8,239 nt of DNA from an uncultured Clostridia bacterium (GTDB lineage Bacteria > Bacillota > Clostridia > Christensenellales > Aristaeellaceae). The notes below the pieces were generated by a model. The model was not told the DNA's origin. It did not search any database and saw only the letters and a list, made by a program, of their open reading frames with translations. Position 1 is the stretch's first letter, and every line of letters starts with the position of its first letter. The DNA is taken from positions 1 through 8,239 of the forward strand of contig CAMMGP010000042.1 in assembly GCA_946496415.1 (NCBI GenBank), read 5' to 3'. Both the position numbers and the translations under genes were made by a program. Shown piece by piece: positions 1-6,561 of the stretch.

Positions 1-666
1 GGCGCCCAAGGGGCGCAAGGGCCGACCGGACCGTCAGGGATCCCGGGCGCGACGGGCCCGACCGGGGCCACAGGGCCTGCGGGTGCGACTGGCGCGACGG
101 GTCCTGTTGGACCGATGGGACCCGCAGGCGAGGTTGGTCCGACAGGCGCGACGGGTCCTGTCGCGCCAGCGGGGGCTACGGGCGAAGTTGGCCCGACCGG
201 CGCGACGGGTCCTGCGGGTGAAATTGGTCCGACCGGTGCGACAGGTCCTGCCGGTGTCGCCCCGCCGGATGCCTTTGCCTCCTTCATCGACTACGAGGAC
301 CTCTTTACAAGCGGCGATCGGATCACGCTTTTCCCTTCGGTGCCTGATCCCACGGGCAATATCACCGAATCCACTCTGACGCAGGTCTCTCTCACGGCCG
401 GATATTACCTGGTCACCTACAGCGTCTCCGCCATACTGCGCGACCCCAATTATATCCAGGTGACGCCCTTTTACAATGGTACAGCGCATCTGGAGACCGG
501 CGTCTATTTCGCCACCACCGCCAACGGCAGTTCGGCTGTCGGCGCATCGAGTTTCATCCTTTACGCGCCCGAAGCGACTGTGTTCAGCCTCACGTACAAT
601 GGCCCCGAGGATGCCCGCGAAGGCACCGTGACCCTCACGTTTCTCAAGTTGCGCGTCCCCGCCTGA
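1..666 (+). CDS. Collagen-like surface protein, C-terminal part (5' end outside window)
   Basis: The frame is open from base 1 to the TGA at 664-666, giving 221 visible residues; the start lies upstream. Residues 1 to about 85 are Gly-X-Y triplets dominated by GAT, GPT, GPA and GEV, which would form a collagen triple helix. One triplet breaks the rule, with Ala (GCG, 163-165) in place of Gly. From about residue 90 the sequence becomes a non-repetitive domain of roughly 130 residues, rich in short hydrophobic beta strands, ending in a VTLTFLKL-type strand close to the C-terminus. This layout is typical of Firmicutes collagen-like proteins carrying a BclA/C1q/TNF-like trimerising jelly roll, which decorate the exosporium or cell surface. 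No membrane anchor or LPXTG motif is visible at the C-terminus. An in-frame ATG at 115 lies inside the repeats and is not a likely start. The collagen-like call is secure; the BclA-like domain is inferred from pattern. Confidence 0.9.
   Translation, partial: GAQGAQGPTGPSGIPGATGPTGATGPAGATGATGPVGPMGPAGEVGPTGATGPVAPAGATGEVGPTGATGPAGEIGPTGATGPAGVAPPDAFASFIDYEDLFTSGDRITLFPSVPDPTGNITESTLTQVSLTAGYYLVTYSVSAILRDPNYIQVTPFYNGTAHLETGVYFATTANGSSAVGASSFILYAPEATVFSLTYNGPEDAREGTVTLTFLKLRVPA
127..252 (+). repeat. 36-base coding repeats of the collagen region
   Basis: A 12-residue unit reading G-E-[VI]-G-P-T-G-A-T-G-P-[AV] occurs at 127-162, 181-216 and 217-252. The last two copies are directly adjacent; the first is separated from them by 18 bases. 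The copies are very similar in DNA but differ at several third codon positions. They are coding repeats, of the kind that commonly expand and contract in collagen-like genes. Confidence 0.8.
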
Positions 667-685
667 TGCGGGGACATTTTCTTTG
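655..685 (+). terminator. Intrinsic terminator of the collagen-like gene
   Basis: GTCCCCGC (655-662) pairs perfectly with GCGGGGAC (668-675) around a five-base loop, and the stem is followed by ATTTTCTTTG (676-685). An 8-bp GC-rich stem with a T-rich tail is a standard Rho-independent terminator. The 5' arm codes for the last residues and the TGA stop (664-666) lies in the loop. It separates this gene from the pot operon. Confidence 0.8.
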
Positions 686-708
686 CTTTGGACGTGAGTT
701 TACCGAAC

Positions 709-742
709 TTGTCTTGCGCCTCGCGCAAAAATACGCTATATT
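709..742 (+). promoter_or_regulatory. Probable promoter of the pot operon with an inverted repeat over the -35
   Basis: TTGCGC (714-719) as -35 and TATATT (737-742) as -10 are separated by 17 bases; TTGTCT at 709-714 is a weaker alternative -35 with a longer spacer. The -35 is the left arm of a perfect inverted repeat, TTGCGC-ctc-GCGCAA (714-728), so a repressor could bind over it. A second AT-rich stretch (TTGTTC at 741 and TATATA at 765-770) could be another start point. The position between a terminator and potA supports a promoter here; the exact boxes are uncertain. Confidence 0.5.
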
Positions 743-803
743 GTTCATAATATCGGCATCCGGGTATATATAGAGAAAAGCGAAGGAAAAAGAAGGACGG
801 AAA

Positions 804-1862
804 ATGCTGGAGATTCGCGATCTGCACAAGCGATTCGACGACGCCGACGTGTTGCGCGGCGTATCGCTGACCATTGAAACAGGCGAATTCGTCACGCTGC
901 TCGGCCCCTCCGGCTGCGGCAAGACCACCACGCTGCGCATCGTCGCCGGCCTCACCGCGCCGGATGGCGGCCGCGTGCTTTTGGACGGCGCGGACATCAC
1001 CGCCCTGCCGCCGGAGAAACGCGACGTCAATACCGTATTTCAGAGTTACGCGCTCTTTCCGCATATGAACGTGGGCAGGAACATCGCCTACGGCCTGCGC
1101 GTGCGCGGCGTGAAAAAGGACGAGCGCGAGCGCCGCGTGCGGGAAATGCTGCGCCTGGTGGCGCTGGAGGGCTTTGAAGAGCGCATGCCTTCCCAACTCT
1201 CCGGCGGACAGAGGCAGCGTATCGCCATTGCCCGCGCGCTGGTTTTGCAGCCGAAGCTGCTGTTGCTGGACGAGCCTCTCGGCGCGCTCGACCTCAAATT
1301 GCGCCAGCAGATGCAGCGCGAACTCAAGGACATACAGAAGCGCTCCGGCATCGCATTTCTTTATGTGACCCACGATCAGGAAGAAGCGCTCAACCTTTCC
1401 GACCGCATCGCCATCATGCGCGACGGCCTCATCGAGCAGATCGGCGCGCCCGAGGACATCTACGAGCGCCCGCAGACGCGCTTCGCCGCAGAGTTCATCG
1501 GCCAATCAAATTTTCTGCCTTGCGAAGTCGTGGACGCGGGGAGCGGCGTGCCCGTGCTCTCCTGCGCAGGACAGCGCTTCCCCGGTCGCGCGGGATATCC
1601 CGAATTGCGCGTGGGCGACAGGATTGAGGTCTGTCTGCGCATTGAGCGCGTGCGCCTCTCCCGCACGCCCATCGGCCCCTGCGCCCTGCCGGCAACGCTC
1701 AAATCCCGCCATTACGCGGGCGGCTCCATCCGCGAAACGGCGATTCTGCCGGATGGGCAGGAGGTGTTCGCCATCCAGCAGACCTCGGGAGATGAACGGC
1801 TGGAGGAGGGCGAGCCCGTATACGTCTGCTGGAATCCGAACGAGGCAGCGCTGGTGCGATGA
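804..1862 (+). CDS. potA: PotA, ATPase subunit of a spermidine/putrescine-type ABC importer
   Basis: Cytoplasmic ATPase that powers polyamine uptake through PotB and PotC. The 352 residues show a full ABC domain: Walker A GPSGCGKT at 34-41, Q-loop glutamine at about 80 (VFQSYALFPH), signature LSGGQ at 132-136, Walker B LLLLDE at 152-157, D-loop GALD at 160-163 and switch histidine H190. The stretch around 236 (FIGQSNFL) leads into a C-terminal TOBE-type regulatory domain (about 240-350), as in PotA and related CUT1-like ATPases. Length is close to the family's usual 350-380. The ATG at 804 is preceded by AGAAGGA (791-797). The stop overlaps the potB start as ATGA, so the two are translationally coupled. 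The ATPase alone could belong to an iron or sugar importer; the following genes fix it as pot-type. Confidence 0.93.
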   Translation: MLEIRDLHKRFDDADVLRGVSLTIETGEFVTLLGPSGCGKTTTLRIVAGLTAPDGGRVLLDGADITALPPEKRDVNTVFQSYALFPHMNVGRNIAYGLRVRGVKKDERERRVREMLRLVALEGFEERMPSQLSGGQRQRIAIARALVLQPKLLLLDEPLGALDLKLRQQMQRELKDIQKRSGIAFLYVTHDQEEALNLSDRIAIMRDGLIEQIGAPEDIYERPQTRFAAEFIGQSNFLPCEVVDAGSGVPVLSCAGQRFPGRAGYPELRVGDRIEVCLRIERVRLSRTPIGPCALPATLKSRHYAGGSIRETAILPDGQEVFAIQQTSGDERLEEGEPVYVCWNPNEAALVR

Positions 1863-2728
1863 AGACGAACGTGCGCAAGAAAAAAGACGGCGCTTTGCTG
1901 CTGGTGGCGCCCATGGCCATTTGGACGATCCTCTTCGTGGTCGTGACGCTCGGGTACATACTCTACCTGAGTTTTACGACGCGCGCGGAGAACGGCATGG
2001 GCGTGACGGCGCAACTGACGCTGGACAACTATTTGAAACTTCTCAACCCCAGCTATCTCAAAGTGCTGGGAAACAGCCTTAAACTCGCGGCGATCACCAC
2101 GATCATCTGCCTGCTGGTGGGCTATCCCTTCGGTTACCTGATGGCCAAGGCTTCGCCCAGGCGTCGCGCGATTTTGATGCTGCTGGTGATCGTGCCCTTC
2201 TGGACGAACGCCCTTGTGCGCGTCTACGGCTGGCGCATCCTCCTGATGGGCGATGGGCCGATCAACGTATTTTTGCAAACGCTGGGGCTGATTGATAAGC
2301 CGCTCAAATTGCTCAATACCTTTGGCGCGGTGGTGCTGGGCATGGTCTACGCGCTGCTCCCCTTTATGATCCTGCCCACCTATTCTTCCGTGGAGAAGAT
2401 GGACTGGGCGCTGGTGGAGGCCAGCCGCGACATGGGCGCTTCGCCTTTGCGCGCCTTTGTCACCGTCACGCTGCCCCTGACCGCGCCGGGCGTTTTGGCG
2501 GGCTGCGTTTTGACGTTCGTGCCCTCCATCGGCCTGTTTTTCATGAGCGACCTCCTGGGCGGGGCCAACGACGTGTTTCTCGGCAACCTCATCAACGATC
2601 AACTCTTAAAGAGCCGCGATTGGCCCTTCGCGGCGGCGCTGTCCGTGGTAATGATGCTTTTGACCAGCCTGTTCCTCTGGCTCTACCGCCGCGCCGGCGG
2701 CAAGGCCGAGGACATCGCGGCGCTGTAA
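1859..2728 (+). CDS. potB: PotB, permease subunit of the polyamine ABC importer
   Basis: Integral membrane protein of 289 residues forming half of the import channel. About six hydrophobic segments are visible (roughly 12-38, 70-97, 104-128, 153-176, 205-230 and 256-277). The cytoplasmic EAA loop, which docks onto the ATPase, lies at about 187-213, with E187, the conserved Gly at 193 and the TLPLTAPG end. The N-terminus is short and basic (MKTNVRKKK), as expected on the cytoplasmic side. The start codon overlaps the stop of potA by four bases. The permease pair and the binding protein downstream match the potABCD order known from E. coli and Firmicutes. Confidence 0.92.
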   Translation: MKTNVRKKKDGALLLVAPMAIWTILFVVVTLGYILYLSFTTRAENGMGVTAQLTLDNYLKLLNPSYLKVLGNSLKLAAITTIICLLVGYPFGYLMAKASPRRRAILMLLVIVPFWTNALVRVYGWRILLMGDGPINVFLQTLGLIDKPLKLLNTFGAVVLGMVYALLPFMILPTYSSVEKMDWALVEASRDMGASPLRAFVTVTLPLTAPGVLAGCVLTFVPSIGLFFMSDLLGGANDVFLGNLINDQLLKSRDWPFAAALSVVMMLLTSLFLWLYRRAGGKAEDIAAL

Positions 2729-2740
2729 GGGGGTGGGCGC

Positions 2741-3535
2741 ATGAAAAACGGTTCCTGGCGCTCCCGCCTGTACATGGCGCTGGTTCTGCTGCTGATGTAT
2801 CTTCCCATCGTCGTCACGGCAGTGTATTCCTTCAACGCCAACCAGAGCCGCTTTACCTTTCAGTTCACCGGCTTTTCCCTGCAGCACTACAAGGCGCTGT
2901 TTCAGGATACCAGCGGTCTTCTGGACGCCCTGTGGCAGAGTTTACAACTGGCGCTGTACAGTTGCCTGATCTCCGCCGCGCTGGGCACGCTGGGCGCGGT
3001 GGGCATGGCGCGGCGCAAGTTCCGGCTCGGCGGAGCCTTGGAAGGGCTGGCGCTTTTACCGGCCATGACGCCGGAGATCATCATGGCGATGGGCTTTCTG
3101 GCCGTCTTCACCGCCGCGGGCCTGCCCTTTGGCATGTTGACGCTGGTGCTGGCGCATGTGACGTTCTGCGTGCCCTATATCTACATCGTCGTCAAGGGCC
3201 GTCTGGCGGGCATGGACCCCGATCTTCCCAACGCCGCCCGCGATCTGGGCGCTTCCCCGGCGCGCGCGTTCTGGACGGTGACGCTGCCGCTGATCCTGCC
3301 CGGCGTGCTTTCCGGAACGCTGCTGGCCTTCGCCATGAGCATGGATGATTTTGTCATCAGCTTTTTCGTTACCGGCCCCGGCACGACCACCTTGCCGGTG
3401 AAGATCTACTCCTCCGTGCGCATGGGCGTGAGTTTGCAGGTCAACGCGCTTTCCACGCTGATGCTGGCCACGGTGTTTCTTCTCACGGCGGCGCTCCGGC
3501 TTTTGCGCCGCAGACGCGCTGCGCAAACCACTTGA
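2741..3535 (+). CDS. potC: PotC, second permease subunit of the polyamine ABC importer
   Basis: Integral membrane partner of PotB, 264 residues. About six hydrophobic segments occur (near 10-30, 67-90, 102-125, 130-152, 182-208 and 236-257). The EAA-type loop is at 162-192 (AARDLGAS followed by TLPLILPG). After it comes AMSMDDFVISFF followed by TGPG, a form of the S-L-D-D-F-V-I motif characteristic of PotC rather than PotB. The start lies 12 bases after the potB stop, behind a GGGGGTG ribosome site (2729-2735). The C-terminus is a basic cytoplasmic tail. Confidence 0.92.
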   Translation: MKNGSWRSRLYMALVLLLMYLPIVVTAVYSFNANQSRFTFQFTGFSLQHYKALFQDTSGLLDALWQSLQLALYSCLISAALGTLGAVGMARRKFRLGGALEGLALLPAMTPEIIMAMGFLAVFTAAGLPFGMLTLVLAHVTFCVPYIYIVVKGRLAGMDPDLPNAARDLGASPARAFWTVTLPLILPGVLSGTLLAFAMSMDDFVISFFVTGPGTTTLPVKIYSSVRMGVSLQVNALSTLMLATVFLLTAALRLLRRRRAAQTT

Positions 3536-3542
3536 TTTTTAT

Positions 3543-3550
3543 AAGGAGGT
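3543..3550 (+). promoter_or_regulatory. Near-perfect Shine-Dalgarno of potD
   Basis: AAGGAGGT (3543-3550) lies nine bases before the potD ATG and is the strongest ribosome site in the operon. It would help the binding protein to be made in excess over the membrane subunits, as is usual for ABC importers. The 24-base potC-potD gap shows no separate promoter or terminator. Confidence 0.8.
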
Positions 3551-3559
3551 AGTACCCCT

Positions 3560-4582
3560 ATGAAAAAACTCTTCGCGCTGCTTTTGGTGTTGCTCCTCGC
3601 CGCCGCGCCCGCGCTGGCCGAGGGCAGCATCAACATCTACACCTGGGACGGCTATTTTGACCCCGCGACCATCGCCGCCTTCACCGAGGAGACAGGCATC
3701 GAAGTCAACCTCTCCCCCTTCGCCTCCAATGAGGATATGCTGGTGGTGATGCAGTCCGGCGCGGCTTACGACATCGTGCTGGCCAGCGACTATGCCCTCA
3801 ACATCCTCCGCAAGGCCGATCTGCTCCAGCCGCTCGATATGGAGGCGCTGACCAACTACGAAAACCTCGACCCCTCCTATCTCAACCAGTACTACGACCC
3901 GGACGGGACGTACAGCATCCCCTACGCGCCCGGCTCGCCGGTCTTGGTCTACAATCCCGAATTGGTCGAGGGCGAGATCACGTCCTTTGCCGACCTCTTT
4001 GACGAGCAGTTCGCCGGCTCTGTGTGCCTGCTCGACAGCGCCCGCGTGATGATCGGCTATATCAACATCATGCTTGGCCACGACTTCAACACCACCGACG
4101 ACGCGGAACTGGCCGAGGCCGCGGAGAAACTCAAGGAAATCAAGCCCAACGTGCTGGCGCTGGATTCCAACCTTGCCTATCAGTATCTGCTCTCGGGCGA
4201 AGCCAAGGCGGCTTTCCTCTTTACCTCGCAGGCCGTGGTGTGCGAGCAGTCCATGCCCGGGGCGTTTGAATATGTGTTCCCCTCCGAGGGCATCGGCTTT
4301 GGCATAGACGCCATGGTCATCCCCGCCAGCGCCGAGAACCCCGAGGGCGCCAACGCCTTCCTGAACTACCTGATGCGCCCTGAAGTGGCGGCGACCATCC
4401 AGCCGTGGACGATGTATCTGAACGTCAACGCCGCGGCGGCCGAACTCCTGCCCGAAGGCAGCCTCGATTACGCTGCCCTCAACATCCCCGAGGACTTGTT
4501 TGCCACCAAGCAGTTTGCCGAGGATCTGGGCGATTATGAGAGCGTCTATCAGGAGATCTGGTCGGAGTTCAAACTCTCCTGA
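3560..4582 (+). CDS. potD: PotD-like polyamine-binding protein, exported
   Basis: Extracytoplasmic substrate-binding protein (340 residues) that delivers ligand to PotBC. Residues 1-20 form a signal peptide: MKK, a leucine/alanine core, then a signal peptidase I site ending APALA. No lipobox cysteine is present. The mature part follows the E. coli PotD pattern: NIYTWDGYFD (24-33), YDIVLASDY (70-78), IPYAPGSPV (120-128), FNTTDDAEL followed by PNV (about 176-198), and GFGIDAMVIPASAENPEGA (246-264). By remembered alignment the ligand residues W34, Y37, S83, Y85 and D257 of PotD correspond to W29, Y32, S76, Y78 and D250, while W229 and W255 are replaced by F221 and G248, and E171 has no obvious equivalent. 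The ligand may therefore be putrescine, spermidine or a related cation. Two cysteines (156, 228) occur in the mature chain. Family and operon context are clear; the exact substrate is not. Confidence 0.88.
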   Translation: MKKLFALLLVLLLAAAPALAEGSINIYTWDGYFDPATIAAFTEETGIEVNLSPFASNEDMLVVMQSGAAYDIVLASDYALNILRKADLLQPLDMEALTNYENLDPSYLNQYYDPDGTYSIPYAPGSPVLVYNPELVEGEITSFADLFDEQFAGSVCLLDSARVMIGYINIMLGHDFNTTDDAELAEAAEKLKEIKPNVLALDSNLAYQYLLSGEAKAAFLFTSQAVVCEQSMPGAFEYVFPSEGIGFGIDAMVIPASAENPEGANAFLNYLMRPEVAATIQPWTMYLNVNAAAAELLPEGSLDYAALNIPEDLFATKQFAEDLGDYESVYQEIWSEFKLS

Positions 4583-4624
4583 CCGGGGCTTTTCGCGCTT
4601 TTAAACTTTCCCGAACGAATATCT

Positions 4625-4658
4625 TTCCCGTGCGGTGTTGACCTGAGCCGCGCGGGAA
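4625..4658. repeat. Inverted repeat overlapping the DUF1538 operon promoter
   Basis: TTCCCGTGCGG (4625-4635) and CCGCGCGGGAA (4648-4658) are 11-base arms that pair with one mismatch across a 12-base centre. The centre contains most of the -35 hexamer. No T-run follows, so it does not look like a terminator for potD; an operator for a dimeric regulator is the better reading. Confidence 0.5.
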
Positions 4659-4667
4659 TGTTATAAT
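4638..4667 (+). promoter_or_regulatory. Strong extended -10 promoter of the DUF1538/P-II operon
   Basis: TTGACC (4638-4643) and TATAAT (4662-4667) are separated by 18 bases, and a TG at 4659-4660 extends the -10. This is close to the housekeeping sigma consensus. It lies 37 bases before the ATG at 4704 in an otherwise empty gap of 121 bases, with a GAGGTG ribosome site at 4693-4698. Confidence 0.8.
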
Positions 4668-4703
4668 TATGTATAAATAATTTATATACTGCGAGGTGTT
4701 GCC

Positions 4704-6212
4704 ATGCTGAGCGCCATCGGGACGAAATTCAAGGAGGCGGTGTCGTCCGTTCTGCCGATCGCCATGATCGTGCTCGCGCTCGCCTTTACCATTGCCCCCT
4801 TAAATGGCCCGACCGTGCTTTTATTCGCTCTCAGCGCGGCGGTGCTCATCTTTGGCATGACGCTGTTTACCCTGGGCTCGGAGATCGCCATGACGCCCAT
4901 GGGCGAAATGGTCGGCGCGCGTCTCTCGGAGAGGCGCAGCCTGCCCTTTCTGGTCGTCGCAGGTTTTTTGATGGGCGCGGTCATCACCATCGCCGAGCCG
5001 GATCTGACCGTGCTGGCGGCGCAGGTGCCCGCTTTTCCAAACAGCGCCCTGATCTTCTCCGTGGCCGCGGGCGTAGGCTTGTTTCTGGTGCTTGGGCTTT
5101 TGCGCATCGTCTTGCGGAGGCGTCTCAATCAAATGCTGCTCGTGCTCTATGCCATCGTCTTTTTGCTCGCCATTTTCGCTGACAACGACTTTTTGCCCGT
5201 GGCCTTCGATTCCGGCGGCGTCACCACCGGGCCGATCACTGTGCCGTTTATCCTCGCGCTGGGCGTGGGTGTAGCGGCGGTGCGCGGCGGGCAAAGCGCC
5301 GAGGAAGACAGTTTCGGCCTGGTGGCGCTCTGTTCCATCGGCCCCATATTGGCGGTACTGGTGCTGGCGATGTTCTTCGATCCCGCTTCCAGCCAGTATG
5401 CCGCTGAAACGCCGGCGCTCCTGACCGCGTGGGAGGACGTGCTGCCGGCGCTTCTGAGCGCTTTCCCCCATTATCTGCGCGAAGTTTCCCTTGCGCTGTT
5501 GCCCATTCTGCTTGTATTCGCCATCTTCCAGATTTTTTGGCTGAAGCTGCCCGCGCGCAGGCTTTTGCGCATGGTGTCCGGCATCGTTTACACGCTCGCG
5601 GGCTTATGCCTTTTCCTGGCGGCGGTCAACGTGGGCTTTTTGCCCGTGGGCTACGCTCTGGGCGGGCGGTTGGCGGCGCTTTCCGCCAACTGGGTCATCG
5701 TTCCCCTGGCGATGCTGATGGGCTTTTTCATCGTGCGCGCGGAACCGGCGGTACACGTGCTCAACGAGCAGGTGTCGGAGATCACCGACGGCGTGATCGG
5801 CAAGCGAACGATGCTGTATACGCTCTCCCTGGGCGTGGCCGCCTCACTGGGGCTCGCCATGACGCGCCTGCTTACCGGCCTTTCCATCTGGTATTTCGTG
5901 CTGCCTGGCTACGCGCTGGCGCTGGGCATGTCGTTTTTCGTGCCGCGCGTGTTCACGGCCATCGCCTTTGACTCGGGCGGCGTGGCCTCCGGGCCGATGA
6001 CCGCCACGTTCCTGCTTCCCTTCGCCCTGGGCGCCGTGGAGGCGCTGGGCGGGAATCCCATGGCCGACGCCTTTGGGCTGGTGGCGATGGTGGCAATGAC
6101 GCCCCTGATCGCCATACAGGTGCTGGCGCTCATCTACGCCATCCGCACGCGCGGAAAGGTTCGCGCCTCTGTTGCGGAACCCATGGTGGAGATCATCGAC
6201 TTTGAATGGTGA
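4704..6212 (+). CDS. Tandem DUF1538 membrane protein, probable transporter or channel
   Basis: A 502-residue, strongly hydrophobic protein with many membrane segments, recognised as DUF1538 by its glycine-rich motif FDSGGV followed by [TS]GP[IM]T. It consists of two homologous halves, about 11-224 and 258-480. Matching elements recur in the same order: a first helix starting LPI (17, 266), an AEP motif (97-99, 346-348), AFDSGGV (167-173, 421-427), and D-[SA]-FGLVA (202-208, 455-461). The halves are direct repeats, pointing to duplication and fusion and a pseudo-twofold membrane fold. The C-terminus is short, charged and probably cytoplasmic (about 481-502). The biochemical function of the family is not known to me. 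Two P-II-like genes follow directly, so a regulated transport role is inferred. The GAGGTG ribosome site of the next gene overlaps the stop codon. Confidence 0.85.
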   Translation: MLSAIGTKFKEAVSSVLPIAMIVLALAFTIAPLNGPTVLLFALSAAVLIFGMTLFTLGSEIAMTPMGEMVGARLSERRSLPFLVVAGFLMGAVITIAEPDLTVLAAQVPAFPNSALIFSVAAGVGLFLVLGLLRIVLRRRLNQMLLVLYAIVFLLAIFADNDFLPVAFDSGGVTTGPITVPFILALGVGVAAVRGGQSAEEDSFGLVALCSIGPILAVLVLAMFFDPASSQYAAETPALLTAWEDVLPALLSAFPHYLREVSLALLPILLVFAIFQIFWLKLPARRLLRMVSGIVYTLAGLCLFLAAVNVGFLPVGYALGGRLAALSANWVIVPLAMLMGFFIVRAEPAVHVLNEQVSEITDGVIGKRTMLYTLSLGVAASLGLAMTRLLTGLSIWYFVLPGYALALGMSFFVPRVFTAIAFDSGGVASGPMTATFLLPFALGAVEALGGNPMADAFGLVAMVAMTPLIAIQVLALIYAIRTRGKVRASVAEPMVEIIDFEW

Positions 6213-6219
6213 GGTGCGC

Positions 6220-6561
6220 ATGGAAAGATTGAAATTGATCCTTGCCGTCTTTGGTCCCGGACTGGGCGAGCGCATGGGCGCCGCGCTCGAACGCGCCGGT
6301 TGCGCCGTGTGTTTCCATTTATCCGGGCAGGGCACGGCCAAAGCGGCCTGGCTGGAAATGCTGGGGCTTTCCGATGTGCACCGGGACGTGCTGCTCGCCC
6401 CCTGCCCCGAAAGCGCTGTCTCCGCGGCGCTGGCGGAACTTCAGACCGCCGCCGGCGACGCGCGCTACTTTGCCGTCGCCATACCGCTCTCCGGCATCGC
6501 CGGACGCGACGCTTATGAACAACTCGCACAGGGAGGGATCGCGCATGGAAAGAGCGTTTGA
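6220..6561 (+). CDS. Divergent small P-II-like protein
   Basis: Encodes 113 residues from the ATG at 6220, chosen because GAGGTG (6211-6216) lies just before it; an earlier in-frame ATG at 6172 would run into the DUF1538 gene. Read alone it is hard to recognise, but it lines up with the next gene: strand LKLILAVF (4-11), helix GERMGAALERAG (16-27), G-Q-G-T (36-39) against G-R-G-T, LG (49-50) against FFG, strand DVLLAPCPES (56-65), and AVAIPLSGIAG (85-95) against IFSLPVDEVAG. It is therefore probably a ferredoxin-like-fold P-II paralogue that has lost the usual T- and B-loop residues. It contains a CxxC pair (C28, C31) and C62, absent from the second copy. It could form heterotrimers with its neighbour or act as a regulatory domain for the membrane protein; both ideas are inference. 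Confidence 0.6.
   Translation: MERLKLILAVFGPGLGERMGAALERAGCAVCFHLSGQGTAKAAWLEMLGLSDVHRDVLLAPCPESAVSAALAELQTAAGDARYFAVAIPLSGIAGRDAYEQLAQGGIAHGKSV

Noticed and set aside
127..252. Possible CRISPR or non-coding tandem repeat
   Set aside because: The repeats keep the Gly-X-Y reading frame and vary at third codon positions; there are no unique spacers of constant length.
561..1505. Long open frame on the minus strand across potA
   Set aside because: It lies opposite a gene with all ABC ATPase motifs; its translation has no recognisable domain and is the type of shadow common in GC-rich DNA.
1712..2602. Minus-strand open frame across potA/potB
   Set aside because: The translation is rich in His, Gln and Arg with no domain pattern, opposite a clear permease.
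2620..3348. Plus-strand open frame overlapping potB and potC in another frame
   Set aside because: The product is Arg- and Gly-rich without domain features, while potB and potC show full permease motifs.
4583..4625. Terminator after potD
   Set aside because: T-rich patches are present, but no GC-rich stem precedes them; the nearby inverted repeat at 4625-4658 lacks a T-tail.
6172..6219. Upstream ATG for the first P-II-like gene
   Set aside because: It lies inside the DUF1538 gene and lacks a ribosome site; the ATG at 6220 has GAGGTG before it and starts directly at the P-II-like strand.
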